Positions 55,789 to 64,000 of a stretch of 64,000 nt of DNA are shown here, piece after piece. The notes under the pieces are model-generated. The model was not told the origin of the DNA. It did no database searches and saw only the letters and a list, made by a program, of their open reading frames with translations. Each line of letters begins with the position of its first letter. Within the stretch, counting starts at the first letter, position 1. A program made the translations under genes and the position numbers. The stretch is taken from contig NZ_JABXKQ010000056.1 in NCBI RefSeq assembly GCF_017114945.1, forward strand, positions 123,070-187,069, given 5' to 3'. Source of the DNA: Nostoc sp. JL34. Its GTDB lineage: Bacteria; Cyanobacteriota; Cyanobacteriia; Cyanobacteriales; Nostocaceae.

Positions 55789-56221
55789 AAATATTTGTTA
55801 CAGATTTAAATACACCCTATTCATTCTAAGGTTTTTATGGCATTGGTTGCTATTAGACTCCTAGAACCAGTCATCATCGAATTAAAAGTCAAGCGCAGCT
55901 AGGTCAAATCCGATGACTATCTTTGGGCAAATAGACTCTGATCTCCTCTATCGCGATAGTGACGGCAAACCAATGGCAGAAAACACAGAACAGTATCGCT
56001 AGATTGTCTTAATTAAGGAGAATTTGGAGATTCTGTTTGCTAATAAGATTAACGAGTAGGGATGAGGGAGAAGAATTAAGAACCAATACCCAATCTCCAA
56101 TGCATGATTCATCAACCTGGTGGATGACCTTTTAATCTTTCTTAGTTAAAAATGATTCATCTTTATGATAGAGGGAGCAAATAGATCCACTTGTGAACAT
56201 GGAAAGAACCTTTAGAGGTGG
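55789..56221. other. Region with Uma2 remnant
   Basis: About 430 bp with no intact gene. It includes the Uma2-like remnant at 55913-56059. Confidence 0.55.
55913..56059 (+). pseudogene. Uma2-family (DUF820) endonuclease remnant
   Basis: An ATG-initiated frame reads MTIFGQIDSDLLYRDSDGKP, then MAENTEQYR, a TAG stop where the family has Trp (QFRW), then IVLIKENLEILFANKINE. Uma2 proteins are normally about 180-230 residues; this part is only their N-terminal stretch. It looks like a decayed copy of the widely spread, often mobile Uma2 genes. Confidence 0.8.
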
Positions 56222-56425
56222 ATGAAAATGGCTAAGGCAAACCCAGTTGAAATACAAAAACACTTGAAAGGTGTTGACTATCCCGCGAATAAGCAAGAAT
56301 TAACTAAGCACGCTAAAAAGCAAGGAGCAGATAAAGAGATTCTGTCTCTGTTAGAGAAACTGCCAGATGATGAAGAGTTTGAAAGCCCAGCCGATCTCAA
56401 CAAAGCTATAGGTGAGATAATCTAG
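56222..56425 (+). CDS. DUF2795 protein
   Basis: 67 residues: NPVEIQKHLKGVDYPANKQELTKHAKKQGADKEILSLLEKLPDDEEFESPADLNKAIGEI. This is a textbook DUF2795 domain, a small helical fold with a variable linker. AGAGG precedes the ATG. Second Met is a possible start (56228). Function unknown; convergent with moaC with a single-base gap. Confidence 0.9.
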   Translation: MKMAKANPVEIQKHLKGVDYPANKQELTKHAKKQGADKEILSLLEKLPDDEEFESPADLNKAIGEII

Positions 56426-56426
56426 G

Positions 56427-56936
56427 CTATTGTTCTGGCGGGGAATAATCTCCTGATTTCCCGCCACTCTTACTTATTAAACGAATTGATTCAATTTGAA
56501 TCGACTTTTCTAAAGCTTTTGCCATATCGTATAAAGTCAGAGCAGCAACAGAAACGGCGGTTAAGGCTTCCATTTCTACACCAGTTTCAGCTTTGGTTTT
56601 GACTGTGGCTTGAATTTGATAACCAGGTAGATGCGGAACGGGTATAATCTCGACTGCGATTTTTTGCAAAGGCAACGGATGACACAGAGGAATTAAAGTC
56701 GCTGTTTGCTTGGCTGCCATAATCCCAGCCAATCTTGCAGTTGCCAACACATCCCCTTTTGGCACATTTCCGGCTTGAATGGCAGCGAAGGTGGCTGGCA
56801 GCATCCGCACATTGGCCGCTGCTACTGCTTGGCGGATGGTGGGTGCTTTGCCAGACACATCCACCATCTGTGCCTGTCCTTGGGGATCTAGATGGGTTAA
56901 GTTCGCAAAATTAGATGGAAAATTATCTTGCGTCAT
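56427..56936 (-). CDS. moaC: Cyclic pyranopterin monophosphate synthase MoaC
   Basis: 169 residues. [35 protein letters not shown] and [25 protein letters not shown] are the MoaC signatures, including the Lys/His active-site region. Converts the MoaA product to cyclic pyranopterin monophosphate in molybdenum cofactor synthesis. No moaA beside it. Followed on the other strand by tRNA-Arg. Confidence 0.97.
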   Translation of the reverse strand: MTQDNFPSNFANLTHLDPQGQAQMVDVSGKAPTIRQAVAAANVRMLPATFAAIQAGNVPKGDVLATARLAGIMAAKQTATLIPLCHPLPLQKIAVEIIPVPHLPGYQIQATVKTKAETGVEMEALTAVSVAALTLYDMAKALEKSIQIESIRLISKSGGKSGDYSPPEQ

Positions 56937-56969
56937 TTGTTAGAACGTGTTAATATAGATTGTCGGTGA

Positions 56970-57043
56970 GGGCGTGTAGCTCAGTGGACTAGAGCACGTG
57001 GCTACGGACCACGGTGTCGGGGGTTCGAATCCCTCCTCGCCCG
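56970..57043 (+). tRNA. tRNA-Arg (anticodon ACG)
   Basis: 74 bases fold into a cloverleaf: acceptor strand GGGCGTG, D-stem GCTC, anticodon arm GTGGCTACGGACCAC with ACG (read as ICG) at the loop centre, T-loop GTTCGAATC. One mismatch in the acceptor stem (U-U) is visible. No CCA is encoded, as usual in cyanobacteria. Confidence 0.95.
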
Positions 57044-57097
57044 TTTTTGAATTTTAAGAGTTGAAAGTTGGGAGTGAGGAAGTTTAATTCCTCACTC

Positions 57098-58354
57098 CTA
57101 ACTTTTAGTTTTTAAGGCGTAGGCATCTGGAGCTAGACCTAGTGCAAAGCGCAGGGAGTTGGATAGATTTTTGCTCGAATGGGTGAGGAAGAGGACAAGT
57201 GCTATAGAAGTGATCGCAGCACCATAGCCAAACATATCGCGGTAGCCTACAAGTTCGGCGATGATACCCAGAAGAGGAGCAGCGATCGCAATCCCCAGGT
57301 CAAGTCCAGCTATGCATATAGCAAAAATTTTCCCCCGTTCTTGCGGCAGTGAGCGGTCTGCCATCATAGTGATCATCATCGAGATCAGTGTACCACCACC
57401 AGCACCTTCAGCGATCGCAGCCAGTAAGAAAACGATCGCACTTTCAGCCTGCCACAGTAGGATTAACGCTAAAACGTAGCAAAAAATCCCAAAGGTAATA
57501 AACAAACCACGACCAAAGCGATCGCTTGCCTTACCAGCAAACACCCTGATACTAAAACTAGAAATTGCCGCTGCTGTAAAAAATAGTCCGCCATTGAAGT
57601 CCACTTCAGTGGATTTGACGAACAACGACACAAAGGTATGTACAGCACCGAGGGACAAACCAACCAGCAACATAACTATAGTTGGAACTCTCACCCGTGG
57701 ACTGACCAAAATTTGCCAAAAGTTGCGTAGGCGTAGCCCGTCGTAGACATCCTCTTCCTCAGTTTGCTCTTGCGTTTGCACTGGCGGATTCGTAACTTGG
57801 ACAATTCCCAAGAGGGCGACAAAACCCAATTCAGCGGATAACAGAAATAATATCCCGTAACCACTTGTAGCTTCTAAATACCCTCCCAAGGCAGGGCCAA
57901 TTGCTAAACCAATGGGAGTTGCTAGGGTCATGTAACCAATGATTTCACCACGAGTTTCGGTGGGAGCTAAATCTGCGACTAAGGCACTGTAGCCAGTGGT
58001 AAAAGCAGCAACACTGATGCCGTGAAAAATCCGCACTAGGATCAATAGCCCAAGTGATTGGGTTGCCAAATAACCAAAGGGTGCGATCGCAGCTACTATC
58101 GTACCAATCAACAAGACAATTTTTCGACCACGTTCATCGGCTAACCGTCCTAATATCGGGCGAGATAGCAATAACCCAATGGCGAAACTGCCCATCACAA
58201 TCCCAATTTCTTGCTTGCTTGCGCCCACATCATCAATGTAAAGCGGTAGGGTTGGTAAGAGCGAAGACAGACTCGACCAGAATAATAAACCTGCCGTAAA
58301 CAAAACCAGCAGGTTGCGCCGTAATTCGGCATCAAAGGTATTAAATGCTTTCAA
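57098..58354 (-). CDS. MFS transporter
   Basis: 418 residues from a TTG start at 58354; there is no nearer in-frame Met before residue ~50, and the N-terminal helix fits. About 12 transmembrane helices. Motif A-like GRLADERGRKIVLL follows helix 2 and motif-like GKASDRFGRGLFI follows helix 8. Large central loop with QTQEQTEEEDVYDGL. Resembles drug/sugar-efflux MFS proteins; substrate unknown. Confidence 0.9.
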   Translation of the reverse strand: MKAFNTFDAELRRNLLVLFTAGLLFWSSLSSLLPTLPLYIDDVGASKQEIGIVMGSFAIGLLLSRPILGRLADERGRKIVLLIGTIVAAIAPFGYLATQSLGLLILVRIFHGISVAAFTTGYSALVADLAPTETRGEIIGYMTLATPIGLAIGPALGGYLEATSGYGILFLLSAELGFVALLGIVQVTNPPVQTQEQTEEEDVYDGLRLRNFWQILVSPRVRVPTIVMLLVGLSLGAVHTFVSLFVKSTEVDFNGGLFFTAAAISSFSIRVFAGKASDRFGRGLFITFGIFCYVLALILLWQAESAIVFLLAAIAEGAGGGTLISMMITMMADRSLPQERGKIFAICIAGLDLGIAIAAPLLGIIAELVGYRDMFGYGAAITSIALVLFLTHSSKNLSNSLRFALGLAPDAYALKTKS

Positions 58355-58442
58355 GGTAGATGCAATTTGATGAGTTTTTTGTTACTTGTCATTTGTCATT
58401 TGTCTAGAGTCAACCAATATTATTTACTTCTAACTATTTACT

Positions 58443-58495
58443 AATGACAAATGACCAATTGACCAATGATCAATGACCAATGACCAATGACAAAT
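58443..58495. repeat. Heptanucleotide tandem repeat (AATGACC-type)
   Basis: A run of AATGACC/AATGACA-type heptamers after the GT2 gene, with a second, inverted set (TTGTCAT) at 58386-58406. STRR-type. Confidence 0.75.
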
Positions 58496-58511
58496 CAATA
58501 CCATTGTTACC

Positions 58512-59525
58512 TTAGTTAACCTTTTTTGCTACCACCTCTCGCACACGATAGATAGGCCTTCCTTGGGATTCATGATATGTACGCATAAGCAATTCTGCCA
58601 AAAGACCGAAGCAAAACAACTGCACTCCAGTTACTAGCAGGAGAACTGCTAAAATCAGCAAAGGGCGATTGCCAATCATCTCACCTAAAGCCAATTTGAC
58701 GAAAGTCAAGTAAATTCCGATCGCTGTTCCTGAAACCATTGAAATCAAGCCTAACAGCCCAAAAACGTGCATCGGGCGAGTCAGGAATCTTTTCATAAAC
58801 AGAATGGTTAACAAATCCATCAACACCCGGAATGTCCGCCAAATCCCATATTTACTGCGACCAAAGCGCCGGGCATGATGACGTACAGGTATTTCGGTAA
58901 TTCTAGCTCCTTCGATGTACGCCAAAGCAGGTAAAAATCGGTGTAATTCCCCGTAGAGGTTCATATCTGCCAGCAGTTCTGCACGATAGGCTTTCAGCGA
59001 ACAGCCATAGTCATGAATATTCACGCTAGTGGTGCGGCGAATTAGCCAATTGGCAATTTTAGAAGGAAGTAACCGATTTACGGCGCCATCTTGGCGTTTT
59101 TGCCGCCAACCACTCACCAAATCGTAACCCTCATCCAGCTTTGCTAATAACATGGGGATATCAGCCGGATCATTTTGGAGATCAGCATCCAAAGTGACGA
59201 TCGCTTTACCGACTGCATAATAAAATCCAGCAGCCATCGCCGCAGTTTGTCCGTAGTTGCGACGCAAAATCACCACCTTTAAATCAGAACGGATTTGCGC
59301 CTCTTCTTTGAGAAATTCCGCAGAACCATCTGTAGAACCATCATCCACACAAATGATTTCATAATTTATCTGACTAGAGGATAAAGTAGATGCGATCGCT
59401 TCTAGTAAAAGCGGCAAACTTTCCACCTCATCATGTATCGGCAGCACCACTGAAACATCTGGGATAATTGCTGAAATAGCCCCATTCTCCTCAGTTAATC
59501 CTTGATCAACCAACCCACTCCTCAT
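58512..59525 (-). CDS. GT2 glycosyltransferase with C-terminal membrane helices (DPM1/ArnC-like)
   Basis: 337 residues. GT2 domain: DVSVVLPIHDEVESLPLLLEA, CVDDGSTDGSAEFL, TLDADLQNDPADI (DxD) and SGWRQKRQDGAVNR. Two C-terminal transmembrane helices (about 250-270 and 285-310). Family transfers sugars from NDP-sugars to polyprenyl phosphate at the membrane. No lipid A-modification neighbours. Gene ends shortly after a repeat array. Confidence 0.9.
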   Translation of the reverse strand: MRSGLVDQGLTEENGAISAIIPDVSVVLPIHDEVESLPLLLEAIASTLSSSQINYEIICVDDGSTDGSAEFLKEEAQIRSDLKVVILRRNYGQTAAMAAGFYYAVGKAIVTLDADLQNDPADIPMLLAKLDEGYDLVSGWRQKRQDGAVNRLLPSKIANWLIRRTTSVNIHDYGCSLKAYRAELLADMNLYGELHRFLPALAYIEGARITEIPVRHHARRFGRSKYGIWRTFRVLMDLLTILFMKRFLTRPMHVFGLLGLISMVSGTAIGIYLTFVKLALGEMIGNRPLLILAVLLLVTGVQLFCFGLLAELLMRTYHESQGRPIYRVREVVAKKVN

Positions 59526-59539
59526 ATACCTGTGCGTCC

Positions 59540-60244
59540 TCAGCGTTTCTGTGGTTCGTAACTCTTGATAACTCTACCAGCACCTCGCAGCTGCTGATAG
59601 TACGACTGACTAACTGCATCTCCCTGTTCCGAGAGAATATTAATCCCAATTCCATCCCGTCCTTGATCTTTCCCAGAACTATGGATGTAATAACCATCCG
59701 TCAAATAAAGGGCGACATGAGTGGCTTTTTGGCTAGTTCCAAAAAATACTAGATCCCCGGCTACTAATTCTGCAACAGTGATTGGTTGGGTAAATCCTTC
59801 CTGTTGATAGGCATCTCTAGGTAGCCAAATACCCACCGAAGCAAACGCCGCCTGCATCAACCCAGAACAATCATAATTTGGCCCAACTGTACCACCCCAA
59901 AGGTAAGAATTTGATTGTTGCATCGCTTTTTGGGTAAAGGCAATGACCTCTACTAGGAGTTTTTTAATTTCAGATTCAGAAAATGTTGCAGCCTGATAAG
60001 GTACAGTAGCAGATTGTAATGAATCAAAATCTGAAAAGGATACCCATCCAGGATAATCATCTTCACACAAATACACCTCAACCGCTGAATTTTGATGATT
60101 TGATGTTACCCATAAATGTCGCCCAGATGCGGCTTGAGTTGCTAAACGCGTACATTCAGGAGAATCATATAAATTCAAGTCAGCTAAACACTGATACTCC
60201 CCTGATTTTGGATTTTGGATTTTGGATTTTAGATTAAGGGACAT
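59540..60244 (-). CDS. NlpC/P60 peptidoglycan endopeptidase with SH3-like N-domain
   Basis: 234 residues from the ATG at 60244 (frame open to a TTG at 60280). SH3-like N-domain (about 15-105) precedes an NlpC/P60 domain with catalytic Cys in YDCSGLMQAAF, His in KATHVALYLTDG, and a third polar residue near YYIHSSG. Known Anabaena and Nostoc homologs are gamma-D-glutamyl-L-diamino acid endopeptidases that recycle murein. The first residues (NLKSKIQNPKSG) are encoded by the heptamer repeat at 60204-60231. No signal peptide. Divergent from the serine hydrolase gene. Confidence 0.92.
   Translation of the reverse strand: MSLNLKSKIQNPKSGEYQCLADLNLYDSPECTRLATQAASGRHLWVTSNHQNSAVEVYLCEDDYPGWVSFSDFDSLQSATVPYQAATFSESEIKKLLVEVIAFTQKAMQQSNSYLWGGTVGPNYDCSGLMQAAFASVGIWLPRDAYQQEGFTQPITVAELVAGDLVFFGTSQKATHVALYLTDGYYIHSSGKDQGRDGIGINILSEQGDAVSQSYYQQLRGAGRVIKSYEPQKR
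60204..60231. repeat. GATTTTG heptamer repeat inside the NlpC gene 5' end
   Basis: Three copies of GATTTTG and one GATTTTA, head to tail, coding (minus strand) for the N-terminal KSKIQNPKS-type residues of the endopeptidase. Same heptamer type as intergenic repeats elsewhere. Confidence 0.8.
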
Positions 60245-60253
60245 TATTAGAGA

Positions 60254-61186
60254 ATGATTTTTTTTAATAGAGACGAACAACTCGAAAATATTGGTAATGG
60301 CATTTTAGATGCAACTTGGGCAGCATTTGGCACCTTAGCCCGGAATCAAATTGCCCTGACTTGGGTTGTTTACGATCCCCCAGTGCTAGTAAATACTGGT
60401 GGGGCGCTGACTCCCAACGCTTTTTGGGATCATCCAGTTCGTGGTTTCACTTATCGCGGTGTTGAACGGATTTATCCCGCCAGTGTAGTCAAGCTATTTT
60501 ACCTGGTGGCGGTAAATGAATGGCTAGAAAAAGGCATGAGTCAAACCTCCAAAGAGTTGGAACGCGCCTTGCGGGATATGATTGTCGATTCTAGTAATGA
60601 TGCTACCAGCTTGGTTGTGGATATCCTGAGTGGCACTACATCAGGGCCAGAGTTACCAACCGGGCCCTTTGAAACCTGGAAATATCAGCGTAATATTGTT
60701 AACCGCTATTACCAATCTTTGGGTTGGGAAGAATTGGAGACGATTAACGTCTGTCAAAAAACTTGGAGTGATGGCGCTTATGGACGAGAACGGGCATTTG
60801 TGGGAGAGTTACTGGAAAATCGCAATATGTTGACCACAAATGCGATCGCTAGGTTACTGCATAGTATTGTAGGTGGAGTGGCAGTTTCAAGTGGGCGATC
60901 GCAAGCCATGATGGCTTTACTCAAACGGACTCTCAACGATTTGCCCACTGACAGAGAGGAAGATCAGGTAGTAGGTTTTTTAGGCGGTGGACTCCCTGAA
61001 AATGCTCAAATTTGGTCAAAGGCAGGTTGGACAAGTCAAGTTCACCATGATGCCGCGTATATTGAGTTACCAGAACAGCGCCCTTACCTCTTAGTGGTAT
61101 TTACTGAAGGTAAAGCGCAGGCTAAGAGTCGGGATATTTTACCCTTTGTTTCTAAACTAGTTGCCGAAGCGATCGCTAGTCTATAG
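60254..61186 (+). CDS. Serine hydrolase, class-A beta-lactamase fold
   Basis: 310 residues. Beta-lactamase/transpeptidase-like: SxxK in PASVVKLFYL, SxN-like SSNDATS, and KAGWT standing for the KTG box. Cyanobacterial members are serine hydrolases of uncertain function, not proven beta-lactamases. No signal peptide. Its start codon is only 9 bp from that of the divergent NlpC/P60 gene. Its stop codon TAG lies inside the left end of the element at 61183-61282. Confidence 0.88.
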   Translation: MIFFNRDEQLENIGNGILDATWAAFGTLARNQIALTWVVYDPPVLVNTGGALTPNAFWDHPVRGFTYRGVERIYPASVVKLFYLVAVNEWLEKGMSQTSKELERALRDMIVDSSNDATSLVVDILSGTTSGPELPTGPFETWKYQRNIVNRYYQSLGWEELETINVCQKTWSDGAYGRERAFVGELLENRNMLTTNAIARLLHSIVGGVAVSSGRSQAMMALLKRTLNDLPTDREEDQVVGFLGGGLPENAQIWSKAGWTSQVHHDAAYIELPEQRPYLLVVFTEGKAQAKSRDILPFVSKLVAEAIASL

Positions 61187-61282
61187 CAATCCTAAATCAT
61201 TCGCGAACAACAAGATCCCTGACTTCTTGAAGAAGTCGGGGATCTGAATATGACGATTTTACAAATCAGATAGGATTGCTAT
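61183..61282. repeat. MITE-like element at a convergent gene junction
   Basis: Perfect 12-base terminal inverted repeats ATAGCAATCCTA (61183-61194) and TAGGATTGCTAT (61271-61282), 100 bp in all. The interior is the AGATCCC(T/C)GACTTCTT hairpin (61213-61245). It spans the convergent ends of the serine hydrolase and phosphoesterase genes; both stop codons lie inside it. Confidence 0.75.
61213..61245. terminator. AGATCCC(T)GACTTCTT hairpin (copy 3)
   Basis: Arms AGATCCCTGACTTCTT and AAGAAGTCGGGGATCT differ by one T-G position. Could terminate both convergent genes. Same family as 24550 and 53945. Confidence 0.7.
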
Positions 61283-63032
61283 CTTTCAACTTAAATTCGT
61301 CAAACTTTAATACTTCCGAATCAGGCTTGCGAGTATCAAAACGATAACTACTTATCGTACCCGTCCCCGTATCAAAGATACTGAAAACTGTAATATCATT
61401 ACTCGCAATATAAGGCATCGGCTTGCCATCTTCACCCAGCAAGGGGGCAATTGTTGGCACTACAGGTTCTAACCCATTGGGATCGCCAACCTTAACGTAA
61501 TCCTCTTGATATCCAATTGGCACTTCTCGCTTTCTATCACCCCAAGCAGCACCGTAAGTATTGCCCACATTAGATGTTTCTAGAAAGTGCATTCCCCTGG
61601 GACTAATAAAGCGATTCCACAAATGAGAATGCCCATAGAAGACCAATTGCACATTAGCCGCTTCCAGTATTGGGACAACATCGCGAATAATATAATCTGC
61701 ATCTTTGGGATACTCGTAACGCACTGCTTTGATATTATTGCTATCCCGTTCAATTATCTGTACTGGTTCTGTATAAGCGGGAACTATATTATCACCCAAA
61801 GTGTGGGGCGGATGATGAAACATCACAACTTTGTATTTTGCTTGTTTAAACTCAGGGCTGTTAAGTTCTGCCTCTAGCCAATTGTACTGCTTGCTGCCTT
61901 TGGCAATTGGCTCATAAATCAGCTGTCCATAACCCCAATTTTCAGAATTATTTAAATCCTTTTTGGCTTCCTGATATCTCCCCCGACGCTTTCCATCTAA
62001 GTTGGGAGTCCGCCACATATTCGTAATGTACAGTACCACCAAACGCACATCACCAAAACTGACTGCATAATACCTTTTTCCACCCTCTTTACTTTTTGGT
62101 AAAGAGAAAATCTCTTCGTAGGTATTAGTATTAAAAGAATTATCTATTAAAGACTTGTCCCGGTAGATTTTTTGAGCAACTGCCCGAGGAATTGTATCAT
62201 CAAATTCACCATCTAAACTTTCCGTCCTGGCAAAACGCCCCATTACCTCATGATTGCCAATGCAAGTAAACATGGGTGCATGTTGAATTATTTGGCCACC
62301 AGTGTAGGTTGTCTTAACGTTGTTGTGCGTCATTTCATATTTAGCACGACCTTGTAAGCCGGGAAACAACGCACCACCATTATGATCATCAAACCATTCT
62401 GAGGCGCGATCGCTAACATTGACCAAATCACCGGCAAACCACACTCCATCAACTCGTCCAACTGTTTCTACCACCTTTTGTAGATTTGCCGCTGTCATTG
62501 GCTTTAATTGATGATCTGAGGTGAGTAAAATTTTTAATGGTGTATCCGGTTTTGGAGTAGCTGTGAGGGTAAAAACATCACTTTTAACACTCTCGCCGTC
62601 TTCTCGTACACTCGTGACCCGATAGTTCACCCGCACATCAGGAGTTAATCCAGTTACCTCAGCCTCATGTCGCCAAATGTCACGCTGAACAGGTTTTTGA
62701 TAAACTTGGGCGTTTTTGGTTTGGTTTGCAACTTTTGAATCCTGGTCTTCACGCGTGCGAGTGAGTTTGGTAATATTTGCCTTAGCAGTTTGTTTGAGAT
62801 TTTCCCCGTAAGTTACTGTGTGATTAACACCAGCAAACTCAGTAAACCAAACTACTCGCACTGAGGTTTCAGTTGGCAATTGCAAAAATGGGTCGGTGAG
62901 TAGTTGGGGTGCTGATGTCATAATTGTTTGCCCAAATGAACGCACACTTACCAGAGTAAAGCATATAACAAGCACAAGCATAGCCACTGTGGAGATTTTA
63001 CGACCGCTTAAGAGTTTGAGCTTGAGTAACAT
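61266..63032 (-). CDS. Secreted metallophosphoesterase (purple acid phosphatase-like)
   Basis: 588 residues. N-terminal signal helix (about 17-35), then an FN3-like domain (about 45-160: QLPTETSVRVVWFTEF, HTVTYGENL, VNYRVTSV) and a calcineurin-like phosphoesterase with LLTSDHQLK, VWFAGDLVNVSD, CIGNHEV, MFHHPPH and FYGHSHLWNRF metal motifs. This FN3-plus-phosphoesterase layout is that of purple-acid-phosphatase-like enzymes; likely periplasmic phosphate scavenging. The last five residues (DSNPI) come from the repeat element that also supplies the stop. Confidence 0.9.
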   Translation of the reverse strand: MLLKLKLLSGRKISTVAMLVLVICFTLVSVRSFGQTIMTSAPQLLTDPFLQLPTETSVRVVWFTEFAGVNHTVTYGENLKQTAKANITKLTRTREDQDSKVANQTKNAQVYQKPVQRDIWRHEAEVTGLTPDVRVNYRVTSVREDGESVKSDVFTLTATPKPDTPLKILLTSDHQLKPMTAANLQKVVETVGRVDGVWFAGDLVNVSDRASEWFDDHNGGALFPGLQGRAKYEMTHNNVKTTYTGGQIIQHAPMFTCIGNHEVMGRFARTESLDGEFDDTIPRAVAQKIYRDKSLIDNSFNTNTYEEIFSLPKSKEGGKRYYAVSFGDVRLVVLYITNMWRTPNLDGKRRGRYQEAKKDLNNSENWGYGQLIYEPIAKGSKQYNWLEAELNSPEFKQAKYKVVMFHHPPHTLGDNIVPAYTEPVQIIERDSNNIKAVRYEYPKDADYIIRDVVPILEAANVQLVFYGHSHLWNRFISPRGMHFLETSNVGNTYGAAWGDRKREVPIGYQEDYVKVGDPNGLEPVVPTIAPLLGEDGKPMPYIASNDITVFSIFDTGTGTISSYRFDTRKPDSEVLKFDEFKLKDSNPI

Positions 63033-63496
63033 GAGGAACCTTTAATGTAACAAGGACAATGCACCATGAGGAAATTGTAAAAGTTCTATACCCAAGTGCA
63101 GCAACTTTGCTTTTATTGCAGATGATAATTGTTCAATTAAGTTTTTCTAACGAAAAATGGGTGGTGTGGAGATAGAAAAAGCGATCGCTACCCTTGTGAA
63201 ATTCCTTCGTGCTAGACTGTAGTCAATATCAAACCTCATCACAACTCCAACGAGATAGCACAAATGAAGTAGTACCAAACACCTGTTGCACCAAGGCAAC
63301 AAATGTCAACGAAAAATAAACGCAACTAGTTTGACAGGGTTACTTCAGATAGTCATGCATTAAAGATATTGTCATCACTCGTAATCTACATTCAACCGCT
63401 TGACAAGTGTCTGCGGCTGAGTTTACTTTGTGTCTAATCTACCCGCAATTGTTGTGAAAACGCGGGTAAAAATTTGCGAATTGAGGTTTGAGAAGA
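63033..63496. other. Intergenic region before the ABC-F gene
   Basis: About 460 bp between divergent genes. One HIP1 site is present (63181). No ORF or hairpin worth naming recognised. Confidence 0.5.
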
Positions 63497-63952
63497 ATGC
63501 AGAAAAAATCAATATTATTAGCTGAGAATTTAGCCTATGAACTCAGCTTGGACAGAACTTTGTTTCAAAAAGTTCAGGTGAGTATCGAGGCGGGCGATCG
63601 CATTGCTTTGGTTGGTAACAACGGTGTAGGAAAATCAACTCTACTAAAAATCCTTGCAAGTAAAATTAGCCCCAAGATAGGCTCAGTTTTGTGTCATGGT
63701 GTTGTTTACTATTTGCCACAAATCAGCACTATCAAGCAAGAAATTACAGTAGATACAGTACTTAATTTTTTGATTTCCATCTCTGATGAATGGTGGAAGA
63801 TTGAGGATATTTTGCAAACCAAATTCCACACCATACTTGACTTATATTTACCAATTACTAACTTGAGTGGTGGGGAAATCACGAAACTATTTCTGGCGAT
63901 CGGTTTATCTCAACATCCCAACTTGTTATTGCTGGATGAACCAACTAAGTAG
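63497..63952 (+). pseudogene. ABC-F type ATPase gene broken at Walker B
   Basis: 151 codons from the ATG at 63497. Walker A GNNGVGKSTLLK, an ABC signature LSGGE, and Walker B LLLLDEPT are all present, as in the first ATPase domain of ABC-F proteins. A stop replaces the conserved Asn-His-Leu-Asp after DEPT, and the rest of domain 1 and the whole second domain are absent. The sequence after DEPT looks unrelated, consistent with a disruption. Intact proteins exceed 500 residues. Confidence 0.8.
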
Positions 63953-64000
63953 GTGGGCGGAAAAATTTACAGCTATGTAACGAAAAGTTAAGTAGTAGAA

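Noticed and set aside
60254..61186. True beta-lactamase annotation
   Set aside because: The KTG box is replaced by KAGWT and no signal peptide is visible; only the general serine hydrolase fold is supported.

Overview
The window looks like chromosomal DNA of a filamentous, probably heterocystous (Nostoc-like) cyanobacterium. Seen directly: many copies of the HIP1 octamer GCGATCGC, heptanucleotide tandem repeats between genes, a biliverdin-producing heme oxygenase, an ABA4-like protein and many small protein families typical of cyanobacteria (TIGR04376, DUF3181, NIL-ferredoxin). The genus is an inference.

Layout. (1) 1-13068, all on the minus strand: a Wzx/Wzy-type exopolysaccharide operon. 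It runs from a membrane-anchored NDP-sugar dehydratase (13068) through a GINT-like beta-propeller, a FemAB-like protein, a MurJ-type flippase, three GT4 glycosyltransferases and a Wzy-type polymerase to an asparagine-synthase-type amidotransferase (1103), then a lipoprotein with a DUF4091/GH123-like N-terminal domain cut by the window edge. (2) 13958-24297: housekeeping and conserved genes (ilvN, BON protein, hydrolase, kinase/ATPase, rplY, purA, CHAD, DUF3616, NIL-ferredoxin). (3) 24298-26218: a gene-poor stretch with two MITE-like repeats, a receiver protein lacking its phospho-acceptor Asp and a fasciclin remnant. (4) 26219-32726: tandem membrane paralogs with a flavoprotein, a TIGR04376 protein, a DUF3131 protein, a 1-Cys peroxiredoxin and a possible 40-residue membrane peptide. 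(5) 32723-39215: a second polysaccharide block of four glycosyltransferases and a polymerase/ligase, next to glmM. (6) 41572-42288: heme oxygenase.

(7) 42863-51381 is the most distinctive region: an organosulfur-scavenging locus. It has SfnG, another FMN-dependent luciferase-like monooxygenase, two SfnB/DszC-type acyl-CoA-dehydrogenase-fold monooxygenases, and a 672-residue regulator in which a LysR protein is fused to a sulfonate-binding (SsuA-like) domain without a signal peptide. Sulfones or sulfonates would be oxidised to release sulfite, with the fused regulator plausibly sensing substrate in the cytoplasm. No sulfonate transporter lies in the window.

(8) 51541-63952: TPR protein, CobW GTPase, ABA4-like protein, small conserved proteins, moaC, tRNA-Arg(ACG), MFS transporter, GT2 transferase, a divergent NlpC/P60 - serine hydrolase pair, a phosphoesterase, and an ABC-F gene broken at its Walker B motif. 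Remnants of Uma2, fasciclin and SLH-porin genes, together with several families of short inverted-repeat elements, show active decay and repeat insertion between otherwise intact genes. In three places the repeats supply the codons at a gene end.
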